Assembly (NCBI GenBank): GCA_025449935.1
Contig: JANWIJ010000005.1
Location: forward strand, 1 to 47,069
Length of the DNA stretch: 47,069 nt
Source: Chitinophagaceae bacterium
GTDB taxonomy: Bacteria; Bacteroidota; Bacteroidia; Chitinophagales; Chitinophagaceae
Direction: 5' to 3'
Shown: piece after piece, positions 8,701 through 18,000 of the stretch
How the letters are laid out: the number at the start of each line of letters is the position of its first letter
How positions within the stretch are numbered: the first letter of the stretch is position 1
Position numbers and translations under genes: made by a program
Notes under the pieces: model-generated
The model's database searches: none
What the model was told of the DNA's origin: nothing
Seen by the model: only the letters and a program-made list of their open reading frames with translations

Positions 8701-8883
8701 CTTTTCCTTGTAGGTGGTGAAGTGACTAAAGGTTTTGCATTCGCGATGCTGATCGGTGTTGTTACCGGTATCTATTCTTCTGTATTCGTTGCCGCACCGA
8801 TCCTGGTCGATCTCGGTGGCAATAGAAGATTAGGTAAAAAATCAGAAAAAGAAAAAGCAGATCCTACTGCCACTAAGAGTTAA
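5752..8883 (+). CDS. secDF: Fused protein translocase subunit SecDF
   Basis: SecD and SecF are one 1043-residue polypeptide, the usual Bacteroidota arrangement. SecDF uses the proton gradient to pull exported proteins through SecYEG on the periplasmic side. The first membrane helix is at residues 7-27. The SecD signature LGLDLQGGMNVTLEVEM starts near 107. The periplasmic P1 region carries a Thr/Asp/Asn-rich low-complexity insert at about 285-350. SecD helices 2-6 lie around 545-715, including GLVLTIGMAVDTNVVIYERI. SecF begins near 725, with the FNGGRSYTVQF motif and, later, IGFSMNDTVIVFDRIRED. A promoter lies upstream and a terminator downstream, so the gene looks monocistronic. Confidence 0.97.
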   Translation: MQLKGLVRFFTILLIIYSLYQLSFTWFVRNHEKKMEARARSFVKQTYPAATEKYPGNKDLQALYQDSLDKAYEERLRRLLDSTKDVTITYGINGEMSYQKAKEEELNLGLDLQGGMNVTLEVEMTGLLKSLSNNSKDPNFLQAIQNADKRKANSGDDFITLFIQEYRKLEQTRPLASLFAGASNSKIDIKSSDSKVESYIRSEARDAFDRTFRVLQTRIDQFGVAQPNINPNRDKGIINVELPGIKDKERVRKYLQSTANLQFWEVYTLQDQNFLAGLQRTIDAFNAKYGGVADTTKQKDTTAIRDTSNPGAAVNDTTQSTSLKDYGKNKSADTINKTTDPGNNATLNTIDKFVRFIQPYRNENGQYSFPAAIGTVSIKDTAEFRKYLDEYRSNFPSDAVWAYGIPERDKKGKSLNEVPLHALKTYGRSQAKLEGDAISDARQDFDQFGKVEIRMDMKNFGATIWKKMTEDNVGKPIAIVLDNIVYSAPNVINAIPNGTSTISGGYTQQEAQDLANILKAGKLPAPAKIVQEQQVGPTLGREAIRGGSLSFIISFIVIFLLMLVYYNTSGWIANIALILNLLFTVGILAGLGATLTAPGIAGLVLTIGMAVDTNVVIYERIKEELTRGKGYIPAINEGYKRSLPPVLDGHITTLLTAIILFYFGLGPVKGFATTQIIGILLSLFCGILVSRWVTEWFTNKKRHLEYFTGVSRRIFKHAKYKFIEYRKVAYIISFVVLGLGIAAFFNGFDYGVEFNGGRSYTVQFDRSVNVEQVREDLTAAFDGENPIIKTVGDNSKLDITTAYLIKDSRQEADSLVELKLLQGLKNHLPANLSFAQFTTDRYLPQTKKVLPTISDDLKAGAVKATLFALLVIFLYIFIRFRDWRYSLGTIVALFHDVMVTLIVFSFARNIVPFPLEIDQHFIAAILTVIGFSMNDTVIVFDRIREDSRLMPNAPRGEIINRAINETLSRTVMTSLTVFLTILILFLVGGEVTKGFAFAMLIGVVTGIYSSVFVAAPILVDLGGNRRLGKKSEKEKADPTATKS

Positions 8884-8900
8884 CTAACCTCAGTTTATAG

Positions 8901-8933
8901 AAAATGCCTCCTGCAAACAGGGGGCATTTTTAT
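8901..8933 (+). terminator. Terminator after secDF
   Basis: Hairpin AAAATGCCTCCTG with CAGGGGGCATTTT, containing one G-U pair around a CAAA loop, followed by T residues. Confidence 0.85.
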
Positions 8934-8991
8934 TTCCGTTGATGAAAGGATTCTGGAGCTGATTCAGTAACTTTAAAGACTTCAACAAACT

Positions 8992-10455
8992 ATGGGTGAA
9001 TTTTCCGCTGAACATATCATCCTGGTGGGCTCCTTACTCCTTATAGCCAGTATACTGGCCAGTAAAACTTCGTTCAAGCTTGGCATTCCCACATTGATCC
9101 TGTTCCTGCTCATTGGCATGCTGGCCGGTTCAGAAGGTATAGGCGGTATTGATTTTAATGATGCCCATACCTCGCAATTACTGGGAATTGTCGCACTGAA
9201 TTTTATCTTGTTTTCCGGCGGTATGGATACCCGGTGGGAAAGTGTAAAACCAGTGTTACGCCAGGGTATCGCCCTCTCAACCATTGGGGTGATAATAACA
9301 GCTGCCACGATCGGGGTATTTGTTCACCAGGTCACCGATTTTACTTTACTGGAAGGCCTGTTACTGGGCTCCATTGTGTCTGCTACCGATGCAGCCGCTG
9401 TGTTTTCCATTCTCCGAACCAGAAGTATTGGCCTTAAAGGAAATATTCGCCCCCTGCTGGAACTGGAAAGTGGCAGTAATGACCCGATGGCTTATATACT
9501 TACGATCAGTTTCACTTCCCTCCTGGTAAATAATGATAGCAGCATCGCCAGCCTCATTTTCAGCTTTGTGAAACAGATGGTGATCGGAGGTTTATTGGGA
9601 TACGCACTGGGCAGGCTGATGACATTCGCCATCAACAAAGTGAAACTGGAAATAGAAGGATTATACCCTGTGCTGATCATGGCGATGATATTTTTCACGT
9701 TCGCCTTTACCGATCTTATCGGTGGCAATGGATTCCTGGCCGTGTATATCTCGGCCATGGTACTTGGCAACAGTAATTTCATTCATAAAAAAAGTGCAGT
9801 CAAATTTTATGACGGGCAGGCATGGCTGATGCAGATCGTGATGTTCCTTACTCTTGGTCTGCTCGTATTTCCTTCCCGCATTGCACCTATCGCCGGCACC
9901 GGAATATTGATCGCACTGGTACTCATTTTCCTGGCAAGGCCGCTTGGCGTATTCCTAAGCCTGAGCTTCTTCAAAATGAAATTGAGGGAGAAACTGTTTA
10001 TATCCTGGGTGGGTCTCCGGGGGGCTGTACCGATCGTATTTGCAACTTACCCGTTGATTGCAGGAGTCGGGAAAGCCGATGTTATTTTTCACCTGGTATT
10101 CTTCATTTCTGCATCCTCCGTGCTGTTGCAGGGATATACCCTTCCGATTGTAGCGAAATGGCTGAAAGTTACTGTACCTAAAAAAGCCAAAAGAGTCACA
10201 TCGCTGGATATGGAATTATATGACAGCATCCAGTCCGAATTTGTCGAAATAATACTCCCGGGCAATAGCGAGGCTGTTGGCAAAGCCATAGTAAAAATAA
10301 AATTACCCAAGCCTACCATGATTGTTTTGCTGGTAAGAGAGGGTAAATATATTCAGCCAAATGGCTCAACCGTGCTGGAAGAAGGTGACAAACTATTGGT
10401 GCTTGCCAATAATAAAGAAATGCTGGGTGAGATCTACAAAAGTCTTGGCGTTTAA
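8992..10455 (+). CDS. Potassium/proton antiporter, CPA1 family with RCK C-domain
   Basis: A 487-residue inner-membrane cation/proton antiporter. About twelve hydrophobic segments fill residues 5-395. They include the discontinuous-helix region SATDAAAVFSILR and the ESGSNDPMAYIL signature that carries the Asn-Asp ion-binding pair. Residues about 404-487 form a TrkA-C (RCK_C) regulatory domain ending in LEEGDKLLVLANN. This architecture matches the NhaP2/CvrA group, known for K+/H+ exchange; the ion is inferred. A TAACTTTA word at 8968-8975 may be its -7 element. It converges with the Fe-S carrier gene, 8 nt apart. Confidence 0.88.
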   Translation: MGEFSAEHIILVGSLLLIASILASKTSFKLGIPTLILFLLIGMLAGSEGIGGIDFNDAHTSQLLGIVALNFILFSGGMDTRWESVKPVLRQGIALSTIGVIITAATIGVFVHQVTDFTLLEGLLLGSIVSATDAAAVFSILRTRSIGLKGNIRPLLELESGSNDPMAYILTISFTSLLVNNDSSIASLIFSFVKQMVIGGLLGYALGRLMTFAINKVKLEIEGLYPVLIMAMIFFTFAFTDLIGGNGFLAVYISAMVLGNSNFIHKKSAVKFYDGQAWLMQIVMFLTLGLLVFPSRIAPIAGTGILIALVLIFLARPLGVFLSLSFFKMKLREKLFISWVGLRGAVPIVFATYPLIAGVGKADVIFHLVFFISASSVLLQGYTLPIVAKWLKVTVPKKAKRVTSLDMELYDSIQSEFVEIILPGNSEAVGKAIVKIKLPKPTMIVLLVREGKYIQPNGSTVLEEGDKLLVLANNKEMLGEIYKSLGV

Positions 10456-10463
10456 CAGGCTGC

Positions 10464-10808
10464 TTAAACAGCAAATGAAGTTCCGCAACCGCAGGTAGTG
10501 CTTGCATTGGGATTTTTAAAGGTAAACCCCCGGTTATTTAACCCGTCCTGCCAGTCAACCTGCATTCCAAAGAGGTACATCTCATGAGCTTTATTCATGA
10601 CGCAGATAATACCATCAATCTGAAATTCCTGGTCATCTTCCTGCTTTTGATCAAACCCTAGTATATAGGTCATCCCGGAGCAACCGCCCCCCTTCACTCC
10701 CACACGCAAGGACTGGGTAGCGTCAAAGCCTTCCGCGGCCATGAGTTTCCTGACCTCCTGAATGGCACCTGCTGTTAGTGTGACCGGTGAACGTAAGGTT
10801 GTTTCCAT
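10464..10808 (-). CDS. A-type iron-sulfur carrier protein (IscA/ErpA/HesB family)
   Basis: A 114-residue A-type carrier that delivers Fe-S clusters to apoproteins in the cytosol. The three conserved cysteines are all present: Cys43 in GGGCSGMTY, and Cys106 and Cys108 in the C-terminal CGCG. Length and spacing match IscA, ErpA and SufA, which cannot be told apart by sequence alone, and no suf or isc genes adjoin it. A TATTTTTG word ends 4 nt before the ATG, pointing to a leaderless message. Confidence 0.93.
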   Translation of the reverse strand: METTLRSPVTLTAGAIQEVRKLMAAEGFDATQSLRVGVKGGGCSGMTYILGFDQKQEDDQEFQIDGIICVMNKAHEMYLFGMQVDWQDGLNNRGFTFKNPNASTTCGCGTSFAV

Positions 10809-10812
10809 CCTG

Positions 10813-10820
10813 CAAAAATA
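10813..10820 (-). promoter_or_regulatory. -7 element for the Fe-S carrier gene
   Basis: Reads TATTTTTG then CAGG and the ATG on the minus strand. It is a perfect TAnnTTTGC ending 4 nt before the start codon. Confidence 0.6.
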
Positions 10821-10900
10821 AATATTCTTTTCCAGTAAAAGAACCTCCTGCTTCCGAAGAGCGGAATTTAACTACTTGTTATTCTATTGAGCCTGTTTAC

Positions 10901-10930
10901 TTGCCACTCGCCTTTCCTTTCATACTTTTG
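10901..10930 (+). promoter_or_regulatory. Promoter TTG - 19 nt - TACTTTTG
   Basis: TTG at 10901-10903 and TACTTTTG at 10923-10930 match both Bacteroidota elements at the preferred 19-nt spacing. The start codon of the 168-residue unknown lies 23 nt further on. Confidence 0.7.
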
Positions 10931-10953
10931 TTGAAATACGTAAATAATTATCC

Positions 10954-11460
10954 ATGGATTTAACCGTTGTAAGCCTTATTTTATCCGGACTGGCTTTTTT
11001 ACTCGCTCTTGCAGCATTAATTAAAACTTCATCGTCCGTCCGGAAAACTGCCGCTACCAATGACGCGTTTGAGAGTGTTCCATTACGCCTGCAGGCCTAT
11101 GAAAGACTTGTATTGCTAACCGAAAGGATTGCCTTGCCCAACCTGATCAGCCGCCTGAACCAGCCCGGGATATCGGCTTATGAAATGAAGATCATCCTGA
11201 CTGAAAATATCAAACAGGAATTCGAATACAATAACACACAACAATTGTATGTAAGCCCGGTAAGCTGGGATTCTGTACGTAACCTGAAAGAGCAAAACAT
11301 CATGGTGATCAACCAGGTTGCCGCGTCGTTAACACCTGCTGCCTCTGCCGCCGATCTCAATAAAAAAATTCTGGAGATTTTAATGGCCCAGCCAAACGGG
11401 GCGATGCATGAACTGGTACTGCAGGCATTGAATCATGAAGCCAAGAAGCTCATGAGGTAG
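10954..11460 (+). CDS. Conserved membrane-anchored protein of unknown function
   Basis: I do not recognise a named domain. The 168-residue protein begins with one hydrophobic helix (residues 4-24, VVSLILSGLAFLLALAALI) without a cleavage site, so it is probably an N-terminally anchored inner-membrane protein with a cytosolic helical body. That body contains LRLQAYERLVLLTERI and an alanine-rich stretch near residue 130. It has its own well-formed promoter and lies 46 nt upstream of the acyl-CoA mutase gene, with a palindrome between them. Co-transcription with the mutase is possible but unproven. Confidence 0.7.
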   Translation: MDLTVVSLILSGLAFLLALAALIKTSSSVRKTAATNDAFESVPLRLQAYERLVLLTERIALPNLISRLNQPGISAYEMKIILTENIKQEFEYNNTQQLYVSPVSWDSVRNLKEQNIMVINQVAASLTPAASAADLNKKILEILMAQPNGAMHELVLQALNHEAKKLMR

Positions 11461-11472
11461 ACAGCGGCTGTC

Positions 11473-11496
11473 GTCCATGGTCAATTGACTATGGAC
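11473..11496. repeat. 24-bp near-perfect palindrome before the mutase gene
   Basis: The half-sites GTCCATGGTCAA and TTGACTATGGAC are reverse complements except for one position, with no spacer. The centre joins GGTCAAT and ATTGAC, the same heptamer word as the tandem array at 38377. It ends 10 nt before the mutase ATG, so it could be an operator or a member of a dispersed repeat family. Confidence 0.7.
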
Positions 11497-11506
11497 AAAA
11501 ATAAAC

Positions 11507-13066
11507 ATGAGTGATTCAAAAAAATATTCAGATTCAGGTATAGAGATTAAAACGCTTTATACTGCCAACGACATGCAGCCTGGCGACCAGGAACAACCCG
11601 GCGAGTATCCCTTTACCCGGGGGGTTCAGCCGGATATGTACCGGGGCAAGCTATGGACCATGCGGCAGTACGCGGGATTCTCTACAGCCGAAGAAAGCAA
11701 TAAGCGGTATCATTACCTGTTATCGCAGGGCGTAAACGGGCTAAGTGTGGCTTTTGATTTGCCAACGCAAATTGGTTATGACAGCGATCACCCCCTGGCA
11801 GAAGGAGAAGTGGGTAAAGTTGGGGTGGCGATCGATTCCATCGAAGATATCCAGGCTTTATTCCGTGGTATTAAACTGGAAGAAGTCAGCACTTCTATGA
11901 CCATTAATGCCACCGGGTTTATCCTGCTTGGCTTTTATGTGGCACTGGCAAAAGAGCAGGGTGCTGACCTGAAAAAAATATCCGGTACTATTCAAAATGA
12001 TATTCTAAAAGAGTATGCGGCCCGGGGAACCGATATCTATCCTCCCAAACCATCCATGCGTATCATCACGGATATTTTCGAATGGTGCGGCGAAGAAATT
12101 CCCAAATGGAATACTATTTCCATTTCGGGTTATCATATAAGGGAAGCTGGGAGCACGGCTGTGCAGGAGATCGCCTTTACACTCAGCAATGGCAAAGCCT
12201 ATGTGGAAGCTGCCACAAAAAAAGGACTTGACATAAATGTATTTGGCCGGCGGCTTTCTTTTTTCTTTAATGCACATAACGACCTGTTTGAGGAAATTGC
12301 CAAATTCAGGGCAGCCAGGAGAATGTGGGCCAGGATGATGAAAGACCTGGGGGCCACTGATCCCAGGGCCATGATGCTGCGCTTTCATACCCAAACCGGT
12401 GGCAGCACCCTGACGGCACAGCAACCCCTGAATAATATTTCAAGGGTAACGGTTCAGACATTGGCGGCTGTGCTGGGCGGAACCCAGTCGCTGCATACAA
12501 ACGGGTATGATGAAGCACTGAGCCTTCCTACTGAAGAAGCAGCCCGGATTGCACTCCGCACCCAACAGATCATTGCGTTTGAAAGCGGGGCGGCAGGTAC
12601 GGTCGACCCCCTGGCCGGTTCCTATTTTATTGAAACCCTTACCCGGGAAGTAGAAGATGCTGCCTGGAAACTCATTGCTAAGATTGACAGTATGGGAGGC
12701 AGCGTCGCTGCGATTGAGGAAGGTTTTATCCAGAACGAAATTGCTAAGAGCGCATACGAACATCAGCGCGCAGTTGAAACAGGTGAAAAGATAATCGTAG
12801 GTGTGAACAGGTTCCAGGTTACCGGGGAAGACACGATCCCCGTATTAAAAGTGAATGACAGCATCCGGGCGGTACAAATTGATAAGATCGCAGCCCTCAA
12901 AGCGGGGCGTAATCATGCTAAATGTGACCAGCTGCTGCAACTGCTCAACGATAAAGCTACCAGCGGTGAAAATATTATGCCCACCGTTGTGGAAGCTGTT
13001 GAAAACAAATGCACACTGGGAGAAATTGCCGATACGCTGCGGGAGGTATTCGGGGAATACAAATAA
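11507..13066 (+). CDS. Acyl-CoA mutase large subunit, methylmalonyl-CoA mutase family
   Basis: A 519-residue TIM-barrel catalytic subunit of the B12-dependent acyl-CoA mutases. Visible signatures are [20 protein letters not shown], with the substrate-contacting Tyr, [54 protein letters not shown], and [20 protein letters not shown]. The protein stops at about residue 519 and has no DxHxxG cobalamin-binding domain, so it must pair with a separate small subunit not encoded nearby. Full MutB proteins run to about 700 residues. The substrate could be methylmalonyl-, isobutyryl- or another branched acyl-CoA; sequence alone does not decide. Confidence 0.9.
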   Translation: MSDSKKYSDSGIEIKTLYTANDMQPGDQEQPGEYPFTRGVQPDMYRGKLWTMRQYAGFSTAEESNKRYHYLLSQGVNGLSVAFDLPTQIGYDSDHPLAEGEVGKVGVAIDSIEDIQALFRGIKLEEVSTSMTINATGFILLGFYVALAKEQGADLKKISGTIQNDILKEYAARGTDIYPPKPSMRIITDIFEWCGEEIPKWNTISISGYHIREAGSTAVQEIAFTLSNGKAYVEAATKKGLDINVFGRRLSFFFNAHNDLFEEIAKFRAARRMWARMMKDLGATDPRAMMLRFHTQTGGSTLTAQQPLNNISRVTVQTLAAVLGGTQSLHTNGYDEALSLPTEEAARIALRTQQIIAFESGAAGTVDPLAGSYFIETLTREVEDAAWKLIAKIDSMGGSVAAIEEGFIQNEIAKSAYEHQRAVETGEKIIVGVNRFQVTGEDTIPVLKVNDSIRAVQIDKIAALKAGRNHAKCDQLLQLLNDKATSGENIMPTVVEAVENKCTLGEIADTLREVFGEYK

Positions 13067-13130
13067 TCACTCCCGGCTCATCCTGCCGGTTTCACCTGGA
13101 TTAACAGGCTTACCGCAACCGAAAATGTTA

Positions 13131-13160
13131 AACGCCGGTCTTACCAACCGGTGTTTTTTA
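13131..13160 (+). terminator. Terminator after the acyl-CoA mutase gene
   Basis: Stem ACGCCGGT with ACCGGTGT (one G-U pair) around a seven-base loop, followed by six T residues. Confidence 0.75.
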
Positions 13161-13196
13161 TTTTCTTCCTATTTTCATTGCTTAATATTTACCATT

Positions 13197-14942
13197 ATGC
13201 GACTTCCCCATGTTAAAAAAGTCACTGCTGTCTTATTTCTTTCAGCCGCCTGCCTGGTACTCCCGGCATTTTATTCCTCGGCACAACAACCTTCCTTTAG
13301 AGCCAGCCCAAAGGATTCGGTCGCAAAAATCAAAAAAGAGGATCCGGATCCCAGGAGGATTGAAAAAGAAAAAGAATTAAAAAATTCAGGGGATAAAGCT
13401 GCCCAAAAGGAAACGGCGGAACAACCAGCGGTGCGTGGCGGCGATAAAGCCGGCGCAACTCTTACGAAAATGCCCGTGGCCAGCCCTTCTTTCCTCCTCG
13501 ACAGCCTGGATAAATATATTGAGCGAGGAATGCGTGACTGGCAAATACCGGGCCTGGCCATTGCCATTGTTAAAGACGGGAAAGTAATTTTCAGCAAAGG
13601 TTATGGAGTGAGGGAATTGGGCAAACCTGATAAAGTGGATCCAAATACCCTTTTCATTATTGCTTCCAATTCAAAATTATTTACCGGGACGGCCCTGGCG
13701 AAACTCGATTATGAAAAAAAATTATCCCTGAATGACAAAGTAACCCAATACATCCCCTGGTTTGCTTTGTATGATCCTACTTCCACCAAGCTGGCCAATA
13801 TAAAAGACATGTTGTCTCACCGCATCGGAACAAAAACATTCCAGGGCGATTTTACTTTTTGGGATTCCAACCTCCCGAAAGATTCCATTATCTGGAAAAT
13901 GAGGTATCTCAAACCAACGGGAGAATTCCGGCAGGACTATGGCTACTGCAATTCCGGTTTCCTCGTCGCCGGCCAGATACTGGAAAAAGTGAGCGGGCAA
14001 ACCTGGGAGAATTATGTCCAGCAGCATATTCTTATTCCATTGGGGATGACAAATACCTACATGAATACTGCAGGACTTTCCGGCCGGAATAATGTGGCAC
14101 AACCGCACAACAATTTATACAGCTCTATCACCAAGATCCCTTTTGACCAGGTCGATAACCTTGGACCTGCAACCAGCATGGTCAGTAACATTACCGACCT
14201 GAGTAAATGGATAAAGCTGCAACTGGACAGCGGGAAATACCAGGGCAAACAAATCCTCCCCTGGCAGGTCCTGCAGAAAACAAGAGACATCAATATTCTT
14301 ACAGGCAGCCGGAAATCCGCAGCCTTTCCTACGCATTTTCGCGGGTATGGGTTAGGTCTTTTTGCTACCGATTATAACGGCCGCCAGGTTTACTGGCATA
14401 CAGGTGGCGCTTTCGGACAGGTCACTAATGTATGTTTTGTGCCCGAAGAAAAATTAGGCATTACCATTCTGACCAATAATGACAACCAGAGTTTCTTTGA
14501 AGCGCTGCGCTACCAGGTACTGGATGCTTACCTCGGGGTTCCGTATACCGACAGGAGCAAGTTCCAGTTAGGATTCTTCCAGGAAGGTAAAAAAACAACT
14601 GACCAGGAAGTAGCATCACTCAAAGCAAGGGTAGATAAAAAAAATGCGCCTGAATTAAAACTGGAAGATTATACCGGCGACTACAAAAACCTTGTGTATG
14701 GAAAAATAACAATCAGCAAAAGCAAGGATATGCTTATTTGCCGTTTCCAGCATCACCCGGACCTGATCGGTTATATGGAGTACATGGATAACCATGAATT
14801 CAGGATGACCTATTCCAATATCGGTTATGGAATTTACCCTGCTAAATTTTTACTGAAGGACGGGAAAGTCGTCTCTGTTGAAATAAAGGCCAATGATTTC
14901 GTGGAAAGTGACGCCTATCTTTTTGAGAAGACATCGTTCTGA
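13197..14942 (+). CDS. Exported serine hydrolase, class C beta-lactamase/AmpC-like
   Basis: A 581-residue protein of the beta-lactamase-related serine hydrolases. A signal peptide ends near FYSSAQ at residue 31, followed by a charged, low-complexity linker to about residue 100. The catalytic set is complete: Ser157-N-S-Lys160, Tyr250-C-Asn252 in YGYCNSGF, and His401-Thr-Gly in YWHTGGAFG. The C-terminal 110 residues form a DUF3471-like beta domain. Such proteins act on D-amino-acid peptides, esters or peptidoglycan; the substrate is unknown. I rejected a longer in-frame start at 12855, which overlaps the mutase gene and adds 114 unconserved residues ahead of the signal peptide. Confidence 0.88.
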   Translation: MRLPHVKKVTAVLFLSAACLVLPAFYSSAQQPSFRASPKDSVAKIKKEDPDPRRIEKEKELKNSGDKAAQKETAEQPAVRGGDKAGATLTKMPVASPSFLLDSLDKYIERGMRDWQIPGLAIAIVKDGKVIFSKGYGVRELGKPDKVDPNTLFIIASNSKLFTGTALAKLDYEKKLSLNDKVTQYIPWFALYDPTSTKLANIKDMLSHRIGTKTFQGDFTFWDSNLPKDSIIWKMRYLKPTGEFRQDYGYCNSGFLVAGQILEKVSGQTWENYVQQHILIPLGMTNTYMNTAGLSGRNNVAQPHNNLYSSITKIPFDQVDNLGPATSMVSNITDLSKWIKLQLDSGKYQGKQILPWQVLQKTRDINILTGSRKSAAFPTHFRGYGLGLFATDYNGRQVYWHTGGAFGQVTNVCFVPEEKLGITILTNNDNQSFFEALRYQVLDAYLGVPYTDRSKFQLGFFQEGKKTTDQEVASLKARVDKKNAPELKLEDYTGDYKNLVYGKITISKSKDMLICRFQHHPDLIGYMEYMDNHEFRMTYSNIGYGIYPAKFLLKDGKVVSVEIKANDFVESDAYLFEKTSF

Positions 14943-14953
14943 AATTAATCATT

Positions 14954-14989
14954 AAAAAAGCCATCCCGCGGTTGCGGGATGGCTTTTTT
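14954..14989. terminator. Bidirectional terminator
   Basis: A perfect hairpin with arms GCCATCCCGC and GCGGGATGGC, flanked by six A on the left and six T on the right. It can end both the serine hydrolase gene and the convergent T9SS gene. Confidence 0.92.
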
Positions 14990-15007
14990 GTATCAGGGAT
15001 ATTTCAA

Positions 15008-18000
15008 TTATCTTCTTTCCACTACTATTCTCTTCGCCCCTATCTTTTTGCCGCTTCCGTTCACTAACTCCACAATATATACTCCTGCCGGAATGCTGCT
15101 TCCCAGGTTGACCTCGATACCCGTGTATGGGGTCGTTGTTACCAGGCTGCGGCGGTAAACCCTCGCTCCTCTCGAATCATAAACATTGATCGTGGCAGGT
15201 TCGTTCACCGTATTATAATACCTCACCTGGAATACACCAAGGTTCGGGTTCGGGTAAACAAACAGGTTACCGGATGGAGCACCAGTGACTTCAATCGTTG
15301 AAGAAGTGCTGACACAACCATTTGGATCTGTATAAACAACACTGTACACTCCAATATCATCCACTCCCAGGCCGGCGAGTACTGGTCCGCTGGCACCTGA
15401 TATGGGTGAACCATTAAGCATCCACACATAAGTTCCGCCCGCAGGATTCGTGGTAGCGGTAAGCGTGGTGGTCTGACCAGGTAATAAGACCGGTGTCGGG
15501 CTTGCTGTCAGCTGGATAGTTGGCAATGGATTTACATTGAGTTTGGCGTGTACCGATGTTACTACGGTACATAACCCGGTAAGCACCACCCTGTAAGAAT
15601 TGGTGTTCATTGATACATTTACATTACTCACCGTATAGTTTGCACTGGTTGCACCTGCAATATTATTCCAGGTGGTACCATTGAAAGCCTGCCACTGGTA
15701 GCCCAGCACATTGGTTGCCACTACTGTGAAGGTTGCATTACCTCCTGTACAAACTGTTGTGTTGACCGGTGGAGTTGTAATAACTGGTAACTGTCCGTCA
15801 AGTACTGTAACCGTAAATGTACAGGTCGAAATATTACCCGCGGCATCGGTTGCCCTCCAGGTCACGTTATTTACACCTAACGGGAAAGCGGATCCGCTTG
15901 CAAGTCCGGATTGTAACACTTGTGTTACCCCCGGACAATTATCTGCCGAGGTAACAGTATATGTGACTGGTGCGGTACAAGCCCCGATAGCAGTTGTTAC
16001 GGTAATATTAGCAGGGCAGGTTATGGCTGGTGCCTGCGTATCATTGACGGTAACATTAAATGAACAGGTGGCAGTATTACCCGCAGCATCAGTAACCCGG
16101 TAAGTATTGGTTGTAGTACCAACAGGGAATGTACTTCCACTGGCGAGACCGCTAAGCAGTGTCAGCGGATTTGGTCCGGCAACAACGCCTCCAACATTCA
16201 ACACGATATGCATATTGGGGAAGCCCAATGATGCCAGGGTAACCGGAGTTGGTACGCCGCAATCTGCCGCGGAAATATATCCCGGTGCAGTTTGCCCAAG
16301 GTTATTGCTTCCGATAAAGAACACGTTATTGGCAGGAGCCCTGCCATCCGGTGTAAACAGCTCAACCACCAGTATTGCATTTGCAGGGACTGTTGGCGGA
16401 GTTGTGAGTGTTACCGTGAACAAACTATTTGTCTGGTCGGGTACATTCACAAGCTGGCTGGCCACCTGTGTAAGAACACCACCGGGGAAAGCACCGGCAC
16501 TTGTGTGTAACCGGACCGTTACGGGCTGAGTTGTTCCGGTACCACTTGCATTCGCAGTCTCGATACCGAAAGTAACTGTATTAACTGTTAATGCTCCGGG
16601 CAAACCAGCTGCTGCCAGGTTATAAGCTCTCCAGTAACTGTTGTTGGTATGGAATCCACCAGCCTGGCAACCGATTTGGATAACCGGTCCTATAGAATTT
16701 GAAGTTGTTTGGCTCAATGACTGCGGGCCAGGGAATGCACAATTGTCTGCAATGGTTGGCAAAGGATAATTGACAACCGCGCCGCATAAACCGGCGCCAT
16801 TACCAACGGTGATATTTGCAGGACAGGTAATCGTCGGCACCTGTGTATCATTTACTGTTACGGTAAATGAACAGGTTGCTGTATTACCAGATGCATCTGT
16901 TGCAGTTGAGGTTACTGTAGTCGTTCCTCTTGGGAACACACTGCCTGAAGCCGGGCTGTTGACCACGGTAACACCGGGGCAATTATCACTGGCTACAGGA
17001 GCGAAGTTTACAATAGCACCACATAAACCAGCTGTATTATTTACCGTGATGTTAGCAGGACAGGTTATAACCGGGGGTTGAACATCGCTTACTGTAATGG
17101 TAAATGTGCAGATACCTCCTCCCGGCTCTGTTGCAGTAACCGTTGTTGTTCCGCGTGGGAAGAATGAACCAGAAGCCGGCGTAGTCACGACAGGACCGCA
17201 AATGCCACTCGTAGTCGGTGCGGGATAATTAACTATCGCACCGCACTGGTTCGGATCATTTACCACCGTAATATTAGCGGGGCAGGTGATTACGCAAGGT
17301 GGAATAAAAATATTCACGGTATAATCTTCTACCTGTCCAAAACTTGAAGTTCCGCAGGATGTTGCATTCGGGCCGGCGGCAGCGTCGTGCATTCTTACCC
17401 GCATACGGGTATTGCCTGCTGTCGCGGTTGTTGGAATGGATATACTACCGGTATGGGGACCCACACCTTGTGGAGATGTGTAAACAGTTTCTCCTGCATC
17501 GGTAAAATCACCATCCTGGTTAAAGTCAATAAATATGATAACCTGGTCAGAAGAGAAAGGACCAGATATTGTAGTTGTGGCGGAATAAGTTGCTCCTGCA
17601 GTAACGGTTGTCGAAATCGCGGTAAAGTCTTCGTAGCCCGCCGTTGAAGAGGAACTATTATTAATTGTGTTGAAAGTTACATTCGAAATTTTCTCAAAAG
17701 AGGTACTGGTGGCACCGGCTGAACAATAACAGCTGGAAGGTGCGGCCATGGTAACCTGTAAAGAACTTGAATTAGCGCTAACGGCACTACAGGTTATCTG
17801 GCGGCGGTAAAAAGTAACAGCCGTCTGGCTGGTTGTCAGATTCTGGCCGGTTGCTCCTGCTATTGGGGACCAGACTGTTCCGTTCGGTGAAGATTCCCAT
17901 TGGTAAGTCAGCCCGGTACCAACACTGGAACCGCTCACGCTGAGTGTAAAGTTCACGCCACTGCATGCCGGGTTAGATGAAGAAACAGTTGTTCCCCCGG

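Noticed and set aside
12855-13196. A 114-residue N-terminal extension of the serine hydrolase
   Set aside because: It overlaps the mutase gene, lies before a terminator, and would bury the signal peptide.
15711-17081. Valine-rich plus-strand frames opposite the T9SS protein gene
   Set aside because: They mirror the HYR repeats of the minus-strand gene, lack promoters and have the composition of an antisense shadow.
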